64,000 nt of DNA from an uncultured Clostridia bacterium. GTDB lineage: Bacteria; Bacillota; Clostridia; Peptostreptococcales; Anaerovoracaceae. The stretch lies in contig CAKQHH010000005.1 of the NCBI GenBank assembly GCA_934234035.1, forward strand, positions 1 to 64,000, in the 5' to 3' direction. How positions within the stretch are numbered: the first letter of the stretch is position 1; every line of letters starts with the position of its first letter. Shown piece after piece: positions 14,348-22,321 of the stretch. Below the pieces are notes generated by a model. It did no database searches, was not told the DNA's origin, and was given only the letters and a program-made list of their open reading frames with translations. Both the position numbers and the translations under genes were made by a program.

Positions 14348-16252
14348 TTAGTCAATTATTTCCACGGACGTGCCGAAAAGGTTCCCGGCTTCCTCCGCAA
14401 TTTCGGTAACGATATCGTCCTTCTGCTGCATCTGGGTTGGGTAATCCACGCCCCCCATCATATTGTAGTCGGAGGGAACGATTTCATCCACCCCTTCATC
14501 GCCGATGCCGAACTCCGCTTCCGCCGGGTATGCCGGCACTTCCGGTGTGGGCGGTATTGGCGTCGCTGCCGGTGGGGTAGAAGGCTTCGCTGCTGCAGCC
14601 GGTTTCACGGCCCGCGCCGGCGCTGTCCCGGTCGGTGCTCCCTTTCCGTCGTCGGACCGCAAGGTTACTACCGCGTGCTCGCCCAAAATCTGCCGAGCCG
14701 CCGCCTGAATCTCCGCCTTACAGTCGTTGGCCAAGCCGATCTTATTCGCCTTTACCAAAATCGACAGTTCCCCGTTCCGGTAGGATTCGATTCGGCTGGT
14801 GCTTCCCACCATAATCCGGAAGCTGGCACCCGCATCCTGCGCCACGATATCCACAATCCGATCCCATACCGCTTCCGGATCGAATCCGGCCTCATAAAAA
14901 GAATCTTCCGCCGCGTCGGAGGTTTCCGGTACGGTCGGTGCCGCTTCTTTGGCCGGCGTTGGAACTGCTTCCGGGGTTTCCGGAATAGCTGCGGCCGGTG
15001 CCGCAGGTTCCGATACCGTTGCGGCCGGCTCCGCCGCTTCTTTTGGCTCTGCTGCTTTTTGGGGCTCTGCCGCTGCCGCCTGCACCGCCGGTACCAGCGG
15101 CACCTTCTTGAGTTCTGCTTTTGCCAGCTGAAGCATCTCCGCGACTTTGGACGACGGCACCGCCTTGCCGTTCATCAGGTGCAGCGCGGCCGTTTCCAGA
15201 AGAATTCGCGGCTGGGTGGAATAGCGTGCCAGGTTGATGTATTCCGAAAGAAGGCGAATGCTCATCTCCAAAGAATCCGCATCCATCTGACTTGCCTGCA
15301 GCCGCATGCGGCCGATGTTCTCCTCCGATGCATTGATCAGCCGCTTAGCATCGTCCACATACCGCACCACCATCAGGTTCCGGTAATGCTCCAGCCAATC
15401 GCTGAATATCTGTTTCGCGTCGCAGCCGGTGCGGAGGGCATCGCCCACCCGCTTCAGCGCTTCCGCCATATTGTGTTCGATTACGTTCTGGGTCAATCCC
15501 AGATAGAAGTCCAGTCCGGCACTGCCCAGGTAGTCTTCCACCGTCTCTAAGTCCACCAGTTCATCGCCGCCGCTGATGCACTGCTCCAGAATGCTGAGTC
15601 CGTCCCGCACGGATCCGTCGGCCTTCTGCGCCACCAGTGCCAGGGCATCCCGGGTGATGTTCACTTGTTTTCGCCGGCAGATTCGAGCCATTCCTTCAAT
15701 CAGGTCCTCTTCGGACACTCGGCGGAAATCCAGCCGCATGCACCGGGAACGGATGGTTTCCCGCACCTTCTCCGGATTGGTGGTAGCCAGGATGAAAATC
15801 ACATGCTCCGGCGGTTCTTCCAGGGTTTTCAGGAAGGCATTCTCCGCACTGGTGGAAAGCATGTGCACCTCGTCGATGATGTAGACCTTATACCGGCCCA
15901 CCATCGGCGGATAGTTCACCCGGTCGATTAAGTCCCGCATATCATCCACACCGTTGTTGGATGCGGCATCCATCTCGATGACATCCAGAAAACGGCCTTC
16001 CTTAATGGCTTTGCAGCTCTCGCATTCGCCGCAGGGAAGCTGTCCGTCCGCCGGATCGCCGGTGCAGTTCAAGGCCTTCGCCAGAATTCGGGCCGTGGTG
16101 GTCTTTCCCGTTCCCCGCGTGCCGGTGAACAGGTAGGCCTGGCTCACATTGTCCGTTTCCAGCTGATGCTGCAGAATCCGCACGATGTGCTTCTGTCCGA
16201 TGATTTCATTGAAACGCTCCGGCCGCTCCGACCGATACAAAGCTAGATGCAT
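14348..16252 (-). CDS. dnaX: DNA polymerase III subunit tau/gamma
   Basis: Clamp-loader ATPase of about 634 residues. It has Walker A GTRGTGKTTTARI near residue 46, a four-Cys zinc module (CTGDPADGQLPCGECESC), Walker B IIDEVHML and the SRC motif SRCMRLDF. An Ala/Pro/Glu-rich linker near residues 385-470 connects to the C-terminal polymerase-binding part. The start is taken at 16252 because GGGAGGAAAG directly precedes that ATG. The ATG at 16264 lies before this site and is unlikely to be used. No A6G slippery heptamer was seen, so a frameshifted gamma form is not predicted. Confidence 0.96.
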   Translation of the reverse strand: MHLALYRSERPERFNEIIGQKHIVRILQHQLETDNVSQAYLFTGTRGTGKTTTARILAKALNCTGDPADGQLPCGECESCKAIKEGRFLDVIEMDAASNNGVDDMRDLIDRVNYPPMVGRYKVYIIDEVHMLSTSAENAFLKTLEEPPEHVIFILATTNPEKVRETIRSRCMRLDFRRVSEEDLIEGMARICRRKQVNITRDALALVAQKADGSVRDGLSILEQCISGGDELVDLETVEDYLGSAGLDFYLGLTQNVIEHNMAEALKRVGDALRTGCDAKQIFSDWLEHYRNLMVVRYVDDAKRLINASEENIGRMRLQASQMDADSLEMSIRLLSEYINLARYSTQPRILLETAALHLMNGKAVPSSKVAEMLQLAKAELKKVPLVPAVQAAAAEPQKAAEPKEAAEPAATVSEPAAPAAAIPETPEAVPTPAKEAAPTVPETSDAAEDSFYEAGFDPEAVWDRIVDIVAQDAGASFRIMVGSTSRIESYRNGELSILVKANKIGLANDCKAEIQAAARQILGEHAVVTLRSDDGKGAPTGTAPARAVKPAAAAKPSTPPAATPIPPTPEVPAYPAEAEFGIGDEGVDEIVPSDYNMMGGVDYPTQMQQKDDIVTEIAEEAGNLFGTSVEIID

Positions 16253-16275
16253 CTTTCCTCCCATAATATAGACAA

Positions 16276-16419
16276 CGCTCTTAGATTACCTGCAGATTGG
16301 AGAAGACGGGTCTGCGGCACAGGGTAAGGACCGCTTATTGCTGCTTCCTCTCGGACCTGACAAGATTCACGGCTCACCCTTGCGCAGGGTCCCCTCGACC
16401 TGCAGGTAATCTAAGAGCG
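16276..16419 (-). ncRNA. ffs: SRP RNA, copy 1 (4.5S/ffs-like), upstream of dnaX
   Basis: RNA scaffold of the signal recognition particle that binds Ffh, about 144 nt. The apical helix 8 reads GTCAGGTCCGAGAGGAAGC, giving a UCC-GAGA-GGA hairpin with a GNRA loop and the conserved AGG / AGCAGC internal loop. The rod below it pairs step by step. The ends form a perfect 20-bp stem (CGCTCTTAGATTACCTGCAG and its complement). There is no U-run after the stem and the dnaX ATG is 24 bases on, so the RNA is probably processed from a transcript that continues into dnaX. No large Alu domain is evident. Confidence 0.93.
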
Positions 16420-16446
16420 CTCGATTCTCACATAAACTCAGTGCTT

Positions 16447-16475
16447 ATTATATAATTTAAAAATTTTATTGTCAA
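16447..16475 (-). promoter_or_regulatory. Consensus promoter of SRP RNA copy 1
   Basis: TTGACA (16475-16470), exactly 17 bases, TATAAT (16452-16447) on the minus strand: a perfect match to the vegetative consensus. Start of transcription is expected near 16440, about 20 bases before the SRP RNA stem. Confidence 0.93.
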
Positions 16476-16520
16476 TCTCTCTATGGCATCGTGGATTTCC
16501 GCCGCGGGATTCGCGCCACA

Positions 16521-16558
16521 GAAAGAGGCGGTGCGCCCCATTTCCGGCCGCACCGCCC
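16521..16558 (-). terminator. Terminator of the amino-acid ABC operon
   Basis: A GGCGGTGCG / CGCACCGCC stem with a 13-base partly structured loop lies 34 bases past the ATPase stop and is followed by TCTTTCTG on the minus strand. The short T-run makes the efficiency uncertain. Confidence 0.65.
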
Positions 16559-16591
16559 CTAAAGTGTCCCTATTGTTTATTCTGTTTTCTT

Positions 16592-17386
16592 CTATTTCTT
16601 CACCTGCAGCATGGCGCCCAGGAATTCCTGAAGCCGCTCGCTCTTCGGATGTTCGAAGATTTCCTCCGGCGTTCCTTCCTCCACAATTTTGCCCTTGTTC
16701 ATGAACACCACTCGGTCCGCCACTTCCCGGGCAAAGCCCATCTCGTGAGTCACCACCACCATGGTGGTATTTCGGGCAGACAGCGTCTTCATTACGTTCA
16801 GCACTTCTCCCGTAATCTCCGGGTCCAGGGCGGACGTGGGTTCGTCGAACAGCATGATTTTCGGCTCCATGGCCAGCGCCCTCGCAATGGCCACCCGCTG
16901 CTTCTGTCCGCCGGAGAGACGACCCGGAAACTCATTTCTCTTGTCCTGGAGCCCTACCAGCTTCAGGAGCTCCAGCCCCCGCGCCTCCGCATCGGCCGGA
17001 TTCACGCCTTTTACTTTTACCGGCGCGTAGGTGATATTCTTCAGGCAGTTCATGTGCGGGAAAAGGTTGAAGTGCTGGAACACCATTCCCGTTTCGCAGC
17101 AGATGCGCTTCAGTTCTTTCTCCGTCGGATACACCGCCTCCGGCTGTCCGTTCTTATTCTGTACCTGTCCTTTTTCCGAATCCACGAAAACCTCCCCGTT
17201 CAGAGCGATGCTTCCTTGAGTGATTCGGGTCAAGGCGTTGATGCAGCGAAGGAGGGTGCTCTTCCCGGAGCCGGACGGTCCGATAATGGCCACGGTTTCG
17301 CCCTTTTCCACCGATAGACTCACGTCGTCCAGAGCCCGGCAACCGGCAAAATCCTTCACGATATTCTTCATTTCCAGCAGTGCCAT
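16592..17386 (-). CDS. Polar amino-acid ABC transporter ATPase (GlnQ/HisP type)
   Basis: Cytoplasmic ATPase of about 264 residues. It carries Walker [12 protein letters not shown], signature [15 protein letters not shown], Walker [15 protein letters not shown], and His in VVTHEMGFA, all typical of the polar amino-acid family. An insertion of about 20 residues between Walker A and the Q-loop (around [16 protein letters not shown]) is longer than in GlnQ itself and resembles HisP-like members. The start at 17386 follows AAAGGAGG, one base after the permease stop. The amino acid carried is not identifiable from the ATPase. Confidence 0.93.
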   Translation of the reverse strand: MALLEMKNIVKDFAGCRALDDVSLSVEKGETVAIIGPSGSGKSTLLRCINALTRITQGSIALNGEVFVDSEKGQVQNKNGQPEAVYPTEKELKRICCETGMVFQHFNLFPHMNCLKNITYAPVKVKGVNPADAEARGLELLKLVGLQDKRNEFPGRLSGGQKQRVAIARALAMEPKIMLFDEPTSALDPEITGEVLNVMKTLSARNTTMVVVTHEMGFAREVADRVVFMNKGKIVEEGTPEEIFEHPKSERLQEFLGAMLQVKK

Positions 17387-17387
17387 T

Positions 17388-18056
17388 CTAGGCCTCCTTT
17401 CCATCGTACAGGGACGTCTTCTTTTCCAATCTCTCCAGCAGGCAGGTCACCAGGAAGGAGAACACCAGATACATCGCCGCCGCGATTACGTACGCCATCA
17501 GGGAACCGTCTCTGTTCACGATGCTTTTGGACACTTTCATAATATCCGCCAGGGCAATTGCCGACGCCAGCGCCGTGTCCTTCACCAGGACGATGATCTC
17601 GTTGGAAATCGGCGGAATCACGATGCGAAATGTCTGGGGCAAAACGATACCGAACAGCGTCTGGCTCCGGCTCAGTCCCAGCGAATGCGCCGCCTCGTAC
17701 TGGCCCGCGTCGATGCTCTTCATGCCGCCCCGATAGATCTCCGCAAAATACGCCGCATAGTTCAGCGCAAAGGTAATCACCGCCGTCGGAAACGCATCCA
17801 TGCGGATGTTCAGGCAAATCGGGAAGAAGTAGTAGAAGAAGAACAATTGCAGCATCAGCGGCGTTCCCCTAAAAACAAGTACGTACACTTTACAGAACCA
17901 CCGAAGAGGCGGCAGATTCGAATTCTCCCCCAATGCGATGGGCAGTCCCAGCGGCAAGGAGAAAATCAATGTCAAGGCAAATAATTCCAGTGAAATAATC
18001 GCCCCTTGCAAAAGTGCCGGTGTAATTGTCTGTATGTAGCTCATATAACTCCTCAC
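17388..18056 (-). CDS. Polar amino-acid ABC transporter permease
   Basis: Membrane subunit of 222 residues with about five hydrophobic segments and the His/Glu/Gln/Arg/opine family coupling loop ([20 protein letters not shown] near residue 130). It appears to be the only permease in the operon, so a homodimer is likely. It follows the binding-protein gene after a 150-base spacer that carries a very stable hairpin, which would allow less permease than binding protein to be made. Confidence 0.92.
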   Translation of the reverse strand: MRSYMSYIQTITPALLQGAIISLELFALTLIFSLPLGLPIALGENSNLPPLRWFCKVYVLVFRGTPLMLQLFFFYYFFPICLNIRMDAFPTAVITFALNYAAYFAEIYRGGMKSIDAGQYEAAHSLGLSRSQTLFGIVLPQTFRIVIPPISNEIIVLVKDTALASAIALADIMKVSKSIVNRDGSLMAYVIAAAMYLVFSFLVTCLLERLEKKTSLYDGKEA

Positions 18057-18061
18057 AATCC

Positions 18062-18087
18062 GTCAGCGGGTCCGAAGACCCGCTGAC
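18062..18087 (-). promoter_or_regulatory. Intercistronic UUCG-capped hairpin
   Basis: A perfect 11-bp stem (GTCAGCGGGTC with GACCCGCTGAC) is closed on the minus strand by a C(UUCG)G tetraloop. No U-run follows, so it is more likely an mRNA-stabilising or attenuating element between the binding-protein and permease genes than a full terminator. Confidence 0.75.
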
Positions 18088-18137
18088 CCATCAAACTCCT
18101 TATAGATTCATATGATAAAGCAAAGTGCAGTCATTCA

Positions 18138-18219
18138 CCTTATCGTCCCATGCTGTCATATCCAAAGTTGTCAAATCCCTAGTTGTCGTATCCTTGTCGT
18201 CAAATCCCTAGTTGTCATA
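18138..18219 (-). repeat. Degenerate 29-30 bp tandem repeat at the end of the binding-protein gene
   Basis: On the minus strand, unit A (18219-18191, 29 bases) and unit B (18190-18161, 30 bases) share the 17-base core CGACAACTAGGGATTTG (unit A starts TATGAC, unit B TACGAC). A third, decayed unit runs on to about 18138. The stop codon TAG of the binding protein lies in unit A, so the repeat straddles the coding end. It is not a CRISPR array: there are too few units and no spacers. Confidence 0.75.
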
Positions 18220-19032
18220 CCCCTCGTTGATAATCAGGCTGCTGCCTTTGCCAAACCATTTCTCGCAAATCTTGTCTGCCGTTCCGTCATCGATGCATTC
18301 CTGAATCGCATCGTTCACCTTTGCAGCCAATTCCTTGTCTCCCTTACGGAAGCCTACCGCGTACTTATCCGATCCGAAATCGAAATCCGACTGATACAGT
18401 TTGGTTTTATTCTTGTTGTTGTACAGTGCGTATACTTCGTCGATGACGATAACATCGATGCGGCCCGCTTTCATATCCAGAATCGCTTCATCGTAGGTTG
18501 GATATTCCGATACGTTATCCGCAAAAGAATCATAATTCTTATCCGCCTTAATGGATTCCAGCGCTGCCGAATCCGCCTGCGTACCCACCTTGTAGTTCTT
18601 CAGATCCGCACTGCTCTTGATGTTGATGCCCTTGTCCAGGGACATAACCAAAATCTTATTGTTAAAGTACTTGTTGGACAGTGTCATGCTCTTCTGACGA
18701 TCCTTCGTCGCCGACATTCCGTTCCACACGCAATCGATGTTCTTGGATTTCAGCTCCGCTTCCTTGGCATCCCAGTCGATTGGCTGGAATTCCACCTTGA
18801 TGCCCAGCTTCTTTCCAACAGCCTTCGCCAGATCGATGTCTACGCCCACCAGGTTATCGTCCTTATCCCGGAAACCCATCGGTGCAAAAGTATCATCCAG
18901 TCCTACCGTCAGCGTACCCTTGTCTTCAATATACGCATAATCCGAGGCTTCCTTGGAGCTTCCGCATCCGCTCAGCAGTGCCATTCCGGCAACCAATGCA
19001 ACTGTTGTAATCAGATAGATAAATTTCTTCAT
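18208..19032 (-). CDS. Polar amino-acid-binding lipoprotein
   Basis: Extracytoplasmic receptor of 274 residues. It has a lipoprotein signal with a good lipobox (LLSGC, Cys about residue 23), then the SBP_bac_3 fold: LTVGLDDTFAPMGF near the start, IDLAKAVGKKLG, and an aspartate-rich cleft (IDVIVIDEVYAL). The family is that of glutamine, arginine, histidine or cystine receptors. The ligand is not deducible. It is first in its operon, and the C-terminus (NEGYDN) is encoded by the start of a tandem repeat, so the final residues may be recently acquired. Confidence 0.92.
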   Translation of the reverse strand: MKKFIYLITTVALVAGMALLSGCGSSKEASDYAYIEDKGTLTVGLDDTFAPMGFRDKDDNLVGVDIDLAKAVGKKLGIKVEFQPIDWDAKEAELKSKNIDCVWNGMSATKDRQKSMTLSNKYFNNKILVMSLDKGINIKSSADLKNYKVGTQADSAALESIKADKNYDSFADNVSEYPTYDEAILDMKAGRIDVIVIDEVYALYNNKNKTKLYQSDFDFGSDKYAVGFRKGDKELAAKVNDAIQECIDDGTADKICEKWFGKGSSLIINEGYDN

Positions 19033-19072
19033 TTTCCTTCCCTCGTCCTTTTTTCATTTTTTCATTTTTTCT

Positions 19073-19101
19073 CGCCGGATCCCTTTGCTCCGGCGGTTTT
19101 T
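19073..19101 (+). terminator. Plus-strand terminator-like hairpin in the ABC leader
   Basis: CGCCGGA / TCCGGCG stem with a 9-base loop. On the plus strand GTTTTT follows. No plus-strand gene ends here, so it may stop antisense transcription. On the minus strand it is a plain hairpin in the 5' leader of the binding-protein mRNA. Confidence 0.4.
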
Positions 19102-19105
19102 GTTT

Positions 19106-19145
19106 TATCACTTTATCGTGTTAAAGTACTAATGTGATAGTGTTA
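19106..19145. promoter_or_regulatory. Candidate operator of the amino-acid ABC operon
   Basis: Just past the -10 box, GTGTTA occurs twice, 22 bases apart (19118-19123 and 19140-19145), about two helical turns. The inner copy sits in an 18-base inverted repeat ACTTTA-6-TAAAGT (19110-19127). Outer arms TATCAC and GTGATA (19106-19111, 19134-19139) add further symmetry. The position suits a repressor. No cognate regulator gene is adjacent. Confidence 0.6.
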
Positions 19146-19173
19146 TAATACCAAAGGTCGGTTCTTTTGTCAA
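19145..19173 (-). promoter_or_regulatory. Promoter of the amino-acid ABC operon
   Basis: TTGACA (19173-19168), 17 bases, TATTAT (19150-19145) on the minus strand. The transcript would carry a leader of about 105 bases before the binding-protein ATG. Confidence 0.85.
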
Positions 19174-19232
19174 TAAAATATAAGTATTTTTATAAATTCA
19201 TCTCTGTTTTTCTGTTCAAAAAAATAAAAAAA

Positions 19233-19377
19233 CGCCCTTAGATAACCTGCAGTCCATCAAGAGGTGGATCTGCGGCACACGGACGGAACCGCTTATTGCT
19301 GCTCCCTCTCGGTCCTGACAAGGTTCACGGGCGTCCATTGCGCAGGACCCCTTGAAACCGCAGGTTATCTAAAGACG
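19233..19377 (-). ncRNA. SRP RNA, copy 2 (paralogue of copy 1)
   Basis: About 145 nt with the same rod fold as copy 1. The terminal stem differs by compensatory changes: an A-U becomes U-A (AGATTACC to AGATAACC, matched on the other strand) and G.U pairs appear. A lower helix changes from AGGGT/ACCCT to GGACG/CGTCC. The apical part reads GTCAGGACCGAGAGGGAGC, keeping the GAGA loop and AGCAGC motif, but placing an A opposite a G at the pair next to the internal loop. A T7-A-T7 tract directly follows the terminal stem, so the RNA has its own terminator. A TATAAT at 19401-19396 may be its -10 box, with a poor -35. Confidence 0.88.
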
Positions 19378-19405
19378 TTTCGTCTCACTTATTCAATTAT
19401 ACGCA

Positions 19406-19431
19406 GCGGAAGCGGGCACAGCCCGCTCCGC
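19406..19431 (-). terminator. GC-rich hairpin after rplQ
   Basis: GCGGAGCGGGC pairs with GCCCGCTTCCGC, with one bulged base and a 3-base loop, 15 bases past the rplQ stop. It probably ends the ribosomal superoperon, but no U-run follows and the TATAAT of SRP RNA copy 2 comes next, so read-through into that RNA is possible. Confidence 0.5.
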
Positions 19432-19446
19432 CTGTCAAATCATATC

Positions 19447-19788
19447 TTATACCAGTTCCAGATATACGACTTCTGCGTTGTCTCCCTGTCTCGGTCCGAG
19501 CTTGAGAATTCTGGTGTAACCACCATTTCTATCTTCATATCCCGGAGCGATTTCTTCAAACAGCTTTGTTACAACGTCCTCGTCAAAGATATATTCGAGT
19601 ACCTGTCTCCGTGCGTGAAGATCACCCTTCTTTGCCTTTGTAATCATCTTTTCAGCGATACGGCCGGCTTCTTTCGCTCTCATCTCAGTGGTAGTGATTC
19701 TACCCTCTCTGAAGAGATCGGTTACCAGGTTTCTCAGCATGGATTTTCTGTGTGCAGAATTTCTGCCCAGCTTTCTGTAACCCTTCAT
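19447..19788 (-). CDS. rplQ: Ribosomal protein bL17
   Basis: Large-subunit protein of 113 residues, full length for Bacillota ([22 protein letters not shown] at the N-terminus, an rRNA-binding helix). It is the last gene of the S10-spc-alpha superoperon, 17 bases after rpoA. It binds domain VI of 23S rRNA near the exit tunnel. After it, related genomes usually carry ecfA-ecfT-truA. Here a hairpin and the second SRP RNA follow. Confidence 0.97.
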   Translation of the reverse strand: MKGYRKLGRNSAHRKSMLRNLVTDLFREGRITTTEMRAKEAGRIAEKMITKAKKGDLHARRQVLEYIFDEDVVTKLFEEIAPGYEDRNGGYTRILKLGPRQGDNAEVVYLELV

Positions 19789-19805
19789 CAGTATGCTCCT
19801 TTCGC

Positions 19806-20753
19806 TTAGTTATCGTCGTTTGGCTTGAGGCTCAATCCGAGCTCAGCCAGCTTGTTCTTCACTTCTACAAGTGACTTCATTCCGAGGTTTCTGACCTTCA
19901 TCATGTCTTCCTCGGACCGCTGAGTCAATTCCTCAACGGTGTTGATGGATGCTCTCTTGAGGCAGTTGAATGAACGAACCGACAATTCAAGGTCCTCAAT
20001 TGTCATTTCAAGTGCTTTAACCTTGCGGTCTTCGTCTTTCTCGATCATGAATTCCATCTCATCCACATCGGAACCCAGTCCGATGAACAGGTTGAGATGT
20101 TCCTGCATGATTTTCGCACCAATTGAAACGCCTTCTTCCGGTGTAATCGATCCATCTGTCCAGAGTTCCAGGGTCAGCTTGTCAAAGTCTGTAACCTGGC
20201 CGACTCTCGTATTGTCTACCGTGAAGTTTACTTTCTTCACAGGAGTAAAAATAGAATCCACTGGAATTTCTGCGATCGGAGTATTTTCCTTTTTGTTCTG
20301 TTCCGCCGGAACATAACCTCTTCCCGAAGTCAGGTTCATCTCCATTACAAGTGTCGCATTATCTGCGAGCGTTGCAATGTGCAGATCCGGGTTGAAAATT
20401 TCCGTATCCGCATCCACAATGATGTCGGCAGCTGTTACTTCTTTCGGACCCACTGCGTTAATGATGGCTCTCTTGTTCTCATCTCCGTTGATGCGAACTG
20501 CCAGTCTTTTCAGATTGAGGATAATTTCCGTCACATCTTCTTTAACGCCAGGAATCGTCGAGAACTCGTGAAGAATTCCATCGATCTTTACCGAAGTGAT
20601 AGCAGCGCCTGGCAGGGAACTCAGGAGAATTCTTCTCATACAGTTACCTAATGTTGTGCCGTATCCTCTTTCCAGAGGTTCTACGACAAACTTACCATAG
20701 TGGCCATTCTCATCGATTTCTTTAGTGATTGTTGGCTTTACTATCTCGATCAT
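19806..20753 (-). CDS. rpoA: RNA polymerase subunit alpha
   Basis: Assembly platform of RNA polymerase, 315 residues. The N-terminal dimerisation domain carries [26 protein letters not shown] near residue 22. The C-terminal domain ([32 protein letters not shown]) can contact UP elements and activators. It is in the conserved place between rpsD and rplQ, so subunit synthesis is tied to ribosome production. Confidence 0.98.
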   Translation of the reverse strand: MIEIVKPTITKEIDENGHYGKFVVEPLERGYGTTLGNCMRRILLSSLPGAAITSVKIDGILHEFSTIPGVKEDVTEIILNLKRLAVRINGDENKRAIINAVGPKEVTAADIIVDADTEIFNPDLHIATLADNATLVMEMNLTSGRGYVPAEQNKKENTPIAEIPVDSIFTPVKKVNFTVDNTRVGQVTDFDKLTLELWTDGSITPEEGVSIGAKIMQEHLNLFIGLGSDVDEMEFMIEKDEDRKVKALEMTIEDLELSVRSFNCLKRASINTVEELTQRSEEDMMKVRNLGMKSLVEVKNKLAELGLSLKPNDDN

Positions 20754-20802
20754 TCTCTTCCTCCCATTAATTTACCAGCAAAATGTAAAAACATTAAACG
20801 CA

Positions 20803-21390
20803 TTATCTAGAGTAGAACTCTACGATGTAACGCTCTTCGATTGGTAAATCGATGTCAGCACGAGTTGGAGCAGTCAGGATCTTGCCTTCCAGCTTGTCCA
20901 GGTCAATGTCCAGCCACTGTGGAGTGGTGATAACCATGTCTCTCAGCTCCTTGAACTTCGGAGAGGACTTGGACTTTTCCTTTACGGAGATAACGTCTCC
21001 AGCCTTCAGTTCCATGGAAGGAATGTTTGCTTTCTTTCCGTTTACCAGGAAGTGTCCGTGGGAAACCAACTGTCTGGCTTCTCTTCTTGTTGCAGCAAAT
21101 CCCATTCTGAATACTACATTGTCGAATCTGCTCTCCAGCATAATCAGAAGGTTTTCACCGGCACCGCCGGCTCTCTTGGTAGCCTTCTCGTAGGTGTTTC
21201 TGAACTGAGTTTCCTGAAGTCCGTAGTAGAACTTAACCTTCTGTTTCTCAGTCAGCTGAATACCGTACTCGCTCTTCTTTCTTCTGCTCTGCTGAACCTG
21301 TCTCTTCGATTTCTTATTAATTCCCAGGTACTGAGGCTCAATGCCAAGTGCCTTTGCTCTCTTCAGTACCGGTTCTCTATTTCTAGCCAT
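20803..21390 (-). CDS. rpsD: Ribosomal protein uS4
   Basis: 16S rRNA assembly-initiating protein, 195 residues. It has the S4 RNA-binding domain (MLESRFDNVVFRMGFAATR...HGHFLVNG). The N-terminal zinc Cys set of some S4 proteins is missing, so this is the zinc-free form. In E. coli S4 represses the alpha operon. Here the gene lies inside the same group (rpsM-rpsK-rpsD-rpoA-rplQ). Confidence 0.98.
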   Translation of the reverse strand: MARNREPVLKRAKALGIEPQYLGINKKSKRQVQQSRRKKSEYGIQLTEKQKVKFYYGLQETQFRNTYEKATKRAGGAGENLLIMLESRFDNVVFRMGFAATRREARQLVSHGHFLVNGKKANIPSMELKAGDVISVKEKSKSSPKFKELRDMVITTPQWLDIDLDKLEGKILTAPTRADIDLPIEERYIVEFYSR

Positions 21391-21409
21391 GTATTACTCC
21401 TCCTTCCGA

Positions 21410-21802
21410 TTAGACTCTTCTCTTCTTAGGCGGTCTGCATCCGTTGTGCGGAATCGGTGTAATATCCTTGATGGATACAACCTTCAGGCCTGCAGTTTCC
21501 AGTGCTCTGATAGCAGCTTCTCTACCGGAACCCGGTCCCTTTACAAATACTTCTACGGATTTCAGACCGTGCTCCATAGCAGCCTTTGCAGCTACTTCTG
21601 CAGCACTCTGTGCAGCGAATGGTGTGGACTTTCTGGAGCCCTTGAAACCATTGGATCCTGCACTGGACCAAGAAAGAGCATTACCGTCCATATCAGTCAG
21701 AGTAATCAGTGTGTTGTTAAAGGTGGACTGGATATGAGCTTGGCCTCTTTCAACGTGTTTACGTTCTCTTTTTTTCTTTCTAACTTGCTTTTTAGCAGCC
21801 AT
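21410..21802 (-). CDS. rpsK: Ribosomal protein uS11
   Basis: Small-subunit platform protein, 130 residues, with a Lys/Arg-rich N-terminus and the conserved [20 protein letters not shown] and C-terminal [18 protein letters not shown]. It lies 19 bases after rpsM and 19 bases before rpsD. Confidence 0.98.
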   Translation of the reverse strand: MAAKKQVRKKKRERKHVERGQAHIQSTFNNTLITLTDMDGNALSWSSAGSNGFKGSRKSTPFAAQSAAEVAAKAAMEHGLKSVEVFVKGPGSGREAAIRALETAGLKVVSIKDITPIPHNGCRPPKKRRV

Positions 21803-21821
21803 ATTTCTCTACCTCCTCACC

Positions 21822-22187
21822 TTATTTCTTCTTACCAGCCAGACGCTTAGGTCCTTTACGAGTTCTAGCGTTCGTCTTGGTTTTCTGTCCTCTTACTGGA
21901 AGACCTCTTCTGTGTCTGATGCCTCTGTAGCTTCCGATCTCCATCAGTCTCTTGATGTTGAGGGAAGTCTCTCTTCTCAGGTCACCTTCTACGATGTAAT
22001 CGTTTTCGATTACCTTTCTGATCTTTCCGGCATCTTCTTCGGACAGATCCTTAACTCTGATGTCTGGATTTACGTTCGCTTTAGCGAGGATATCCTTAGA
22101 CGATTTCAGACCAATACCATAAATATAAGTCAGACCGATTTCGATTCTCTTATCTCTTGGCAGGTCAACTCCGGCAATTCTTGCCAT
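21822..22187 (-). CDS. rpsM: Ribosomal protein uS13
   Basis: Head protein of the 30S subunit, 121 residues from the ATG at 22187 ([14 protein letters not shown]), which follows AAAGGAGG. An in-frame ATG at 22205 precedes that site and is rejected. The C-terminal basic tail ([19 protein letters not shown]) reaches toward the P-site tRNA. The 134 bases between rpmJ and this start are the largest gap inside the superoperon and hold two hairpins. Confidence 0.98.
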   Translation of the reverse strand: MARIAGVDLPRDKRIEIGLTYIYGIGLKSSKDILAKANVNPDIRVKDLSEEDAGKIRKVIENDYIVEGDLRRETSLNIKRLMEIGSYRGIRHRRGLPVRGQKTKTNARTRKGPKRLAGKKK

Positions 22188-22259
22188 TTCTTCCTCCTTT
22201 CCCATCTTCCATCACCACTCCGGGGGCGATATAGACAGGGGTTGCAATTTTGAATAGTC

Positions 22260-22312
22260 GCACCGCTTTCCCGGCAAAACGGCGCCTTATATTAATATGT
22301 TTTTATTAATAT
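22260..22312 (-). promoter_or_regulatory. Structured leader of rpsM
   Basis: Two hairpins are visible in the rpmJ-rpsM gap. The first is an AU-only inverted repeat, ATATTAATA with TATTAATAT (22289-22312). The second is a GCGCCG / CGGTGC stem (22260-22285) with a 14-base loop. The hairpin pair and its TAAGGCGCCG junction recur before rpsG. It may be a binding site for a regulatory ribosomal protein, as S4 has in the E. coli alpha operon. The protein involved is unknown here. Confidence 0.5.
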
Positions 22313-22321
22313 CTGATAAAA

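Noticed and set aside
14348..16252. Programmed frameshift making a gamma form of DnaX
   Set aside because: No A6G or similar slippery heptamer with a following stem was seen in the linker region.
16252..16264. dnaX start at the first in-frame ATG (16264)
   Set aside because: The Shine-Dalgarno sequence lies after this ATG and directly before the one at 16252.
18138..18219. Possible small CRISPR array
   Set aside because: The repeats are adjacent with no spacers, only two good units exist, and no cas gene is near.
19396..19438. TTGACA plus TATAAT as a promoter for SRP RNA copy 2
   Set aside because: Both boxes exist on the minus strand, but the gap is 31 bases and holds a GC-rich hairpin. 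Only the -10 is mentioned, as tentative.
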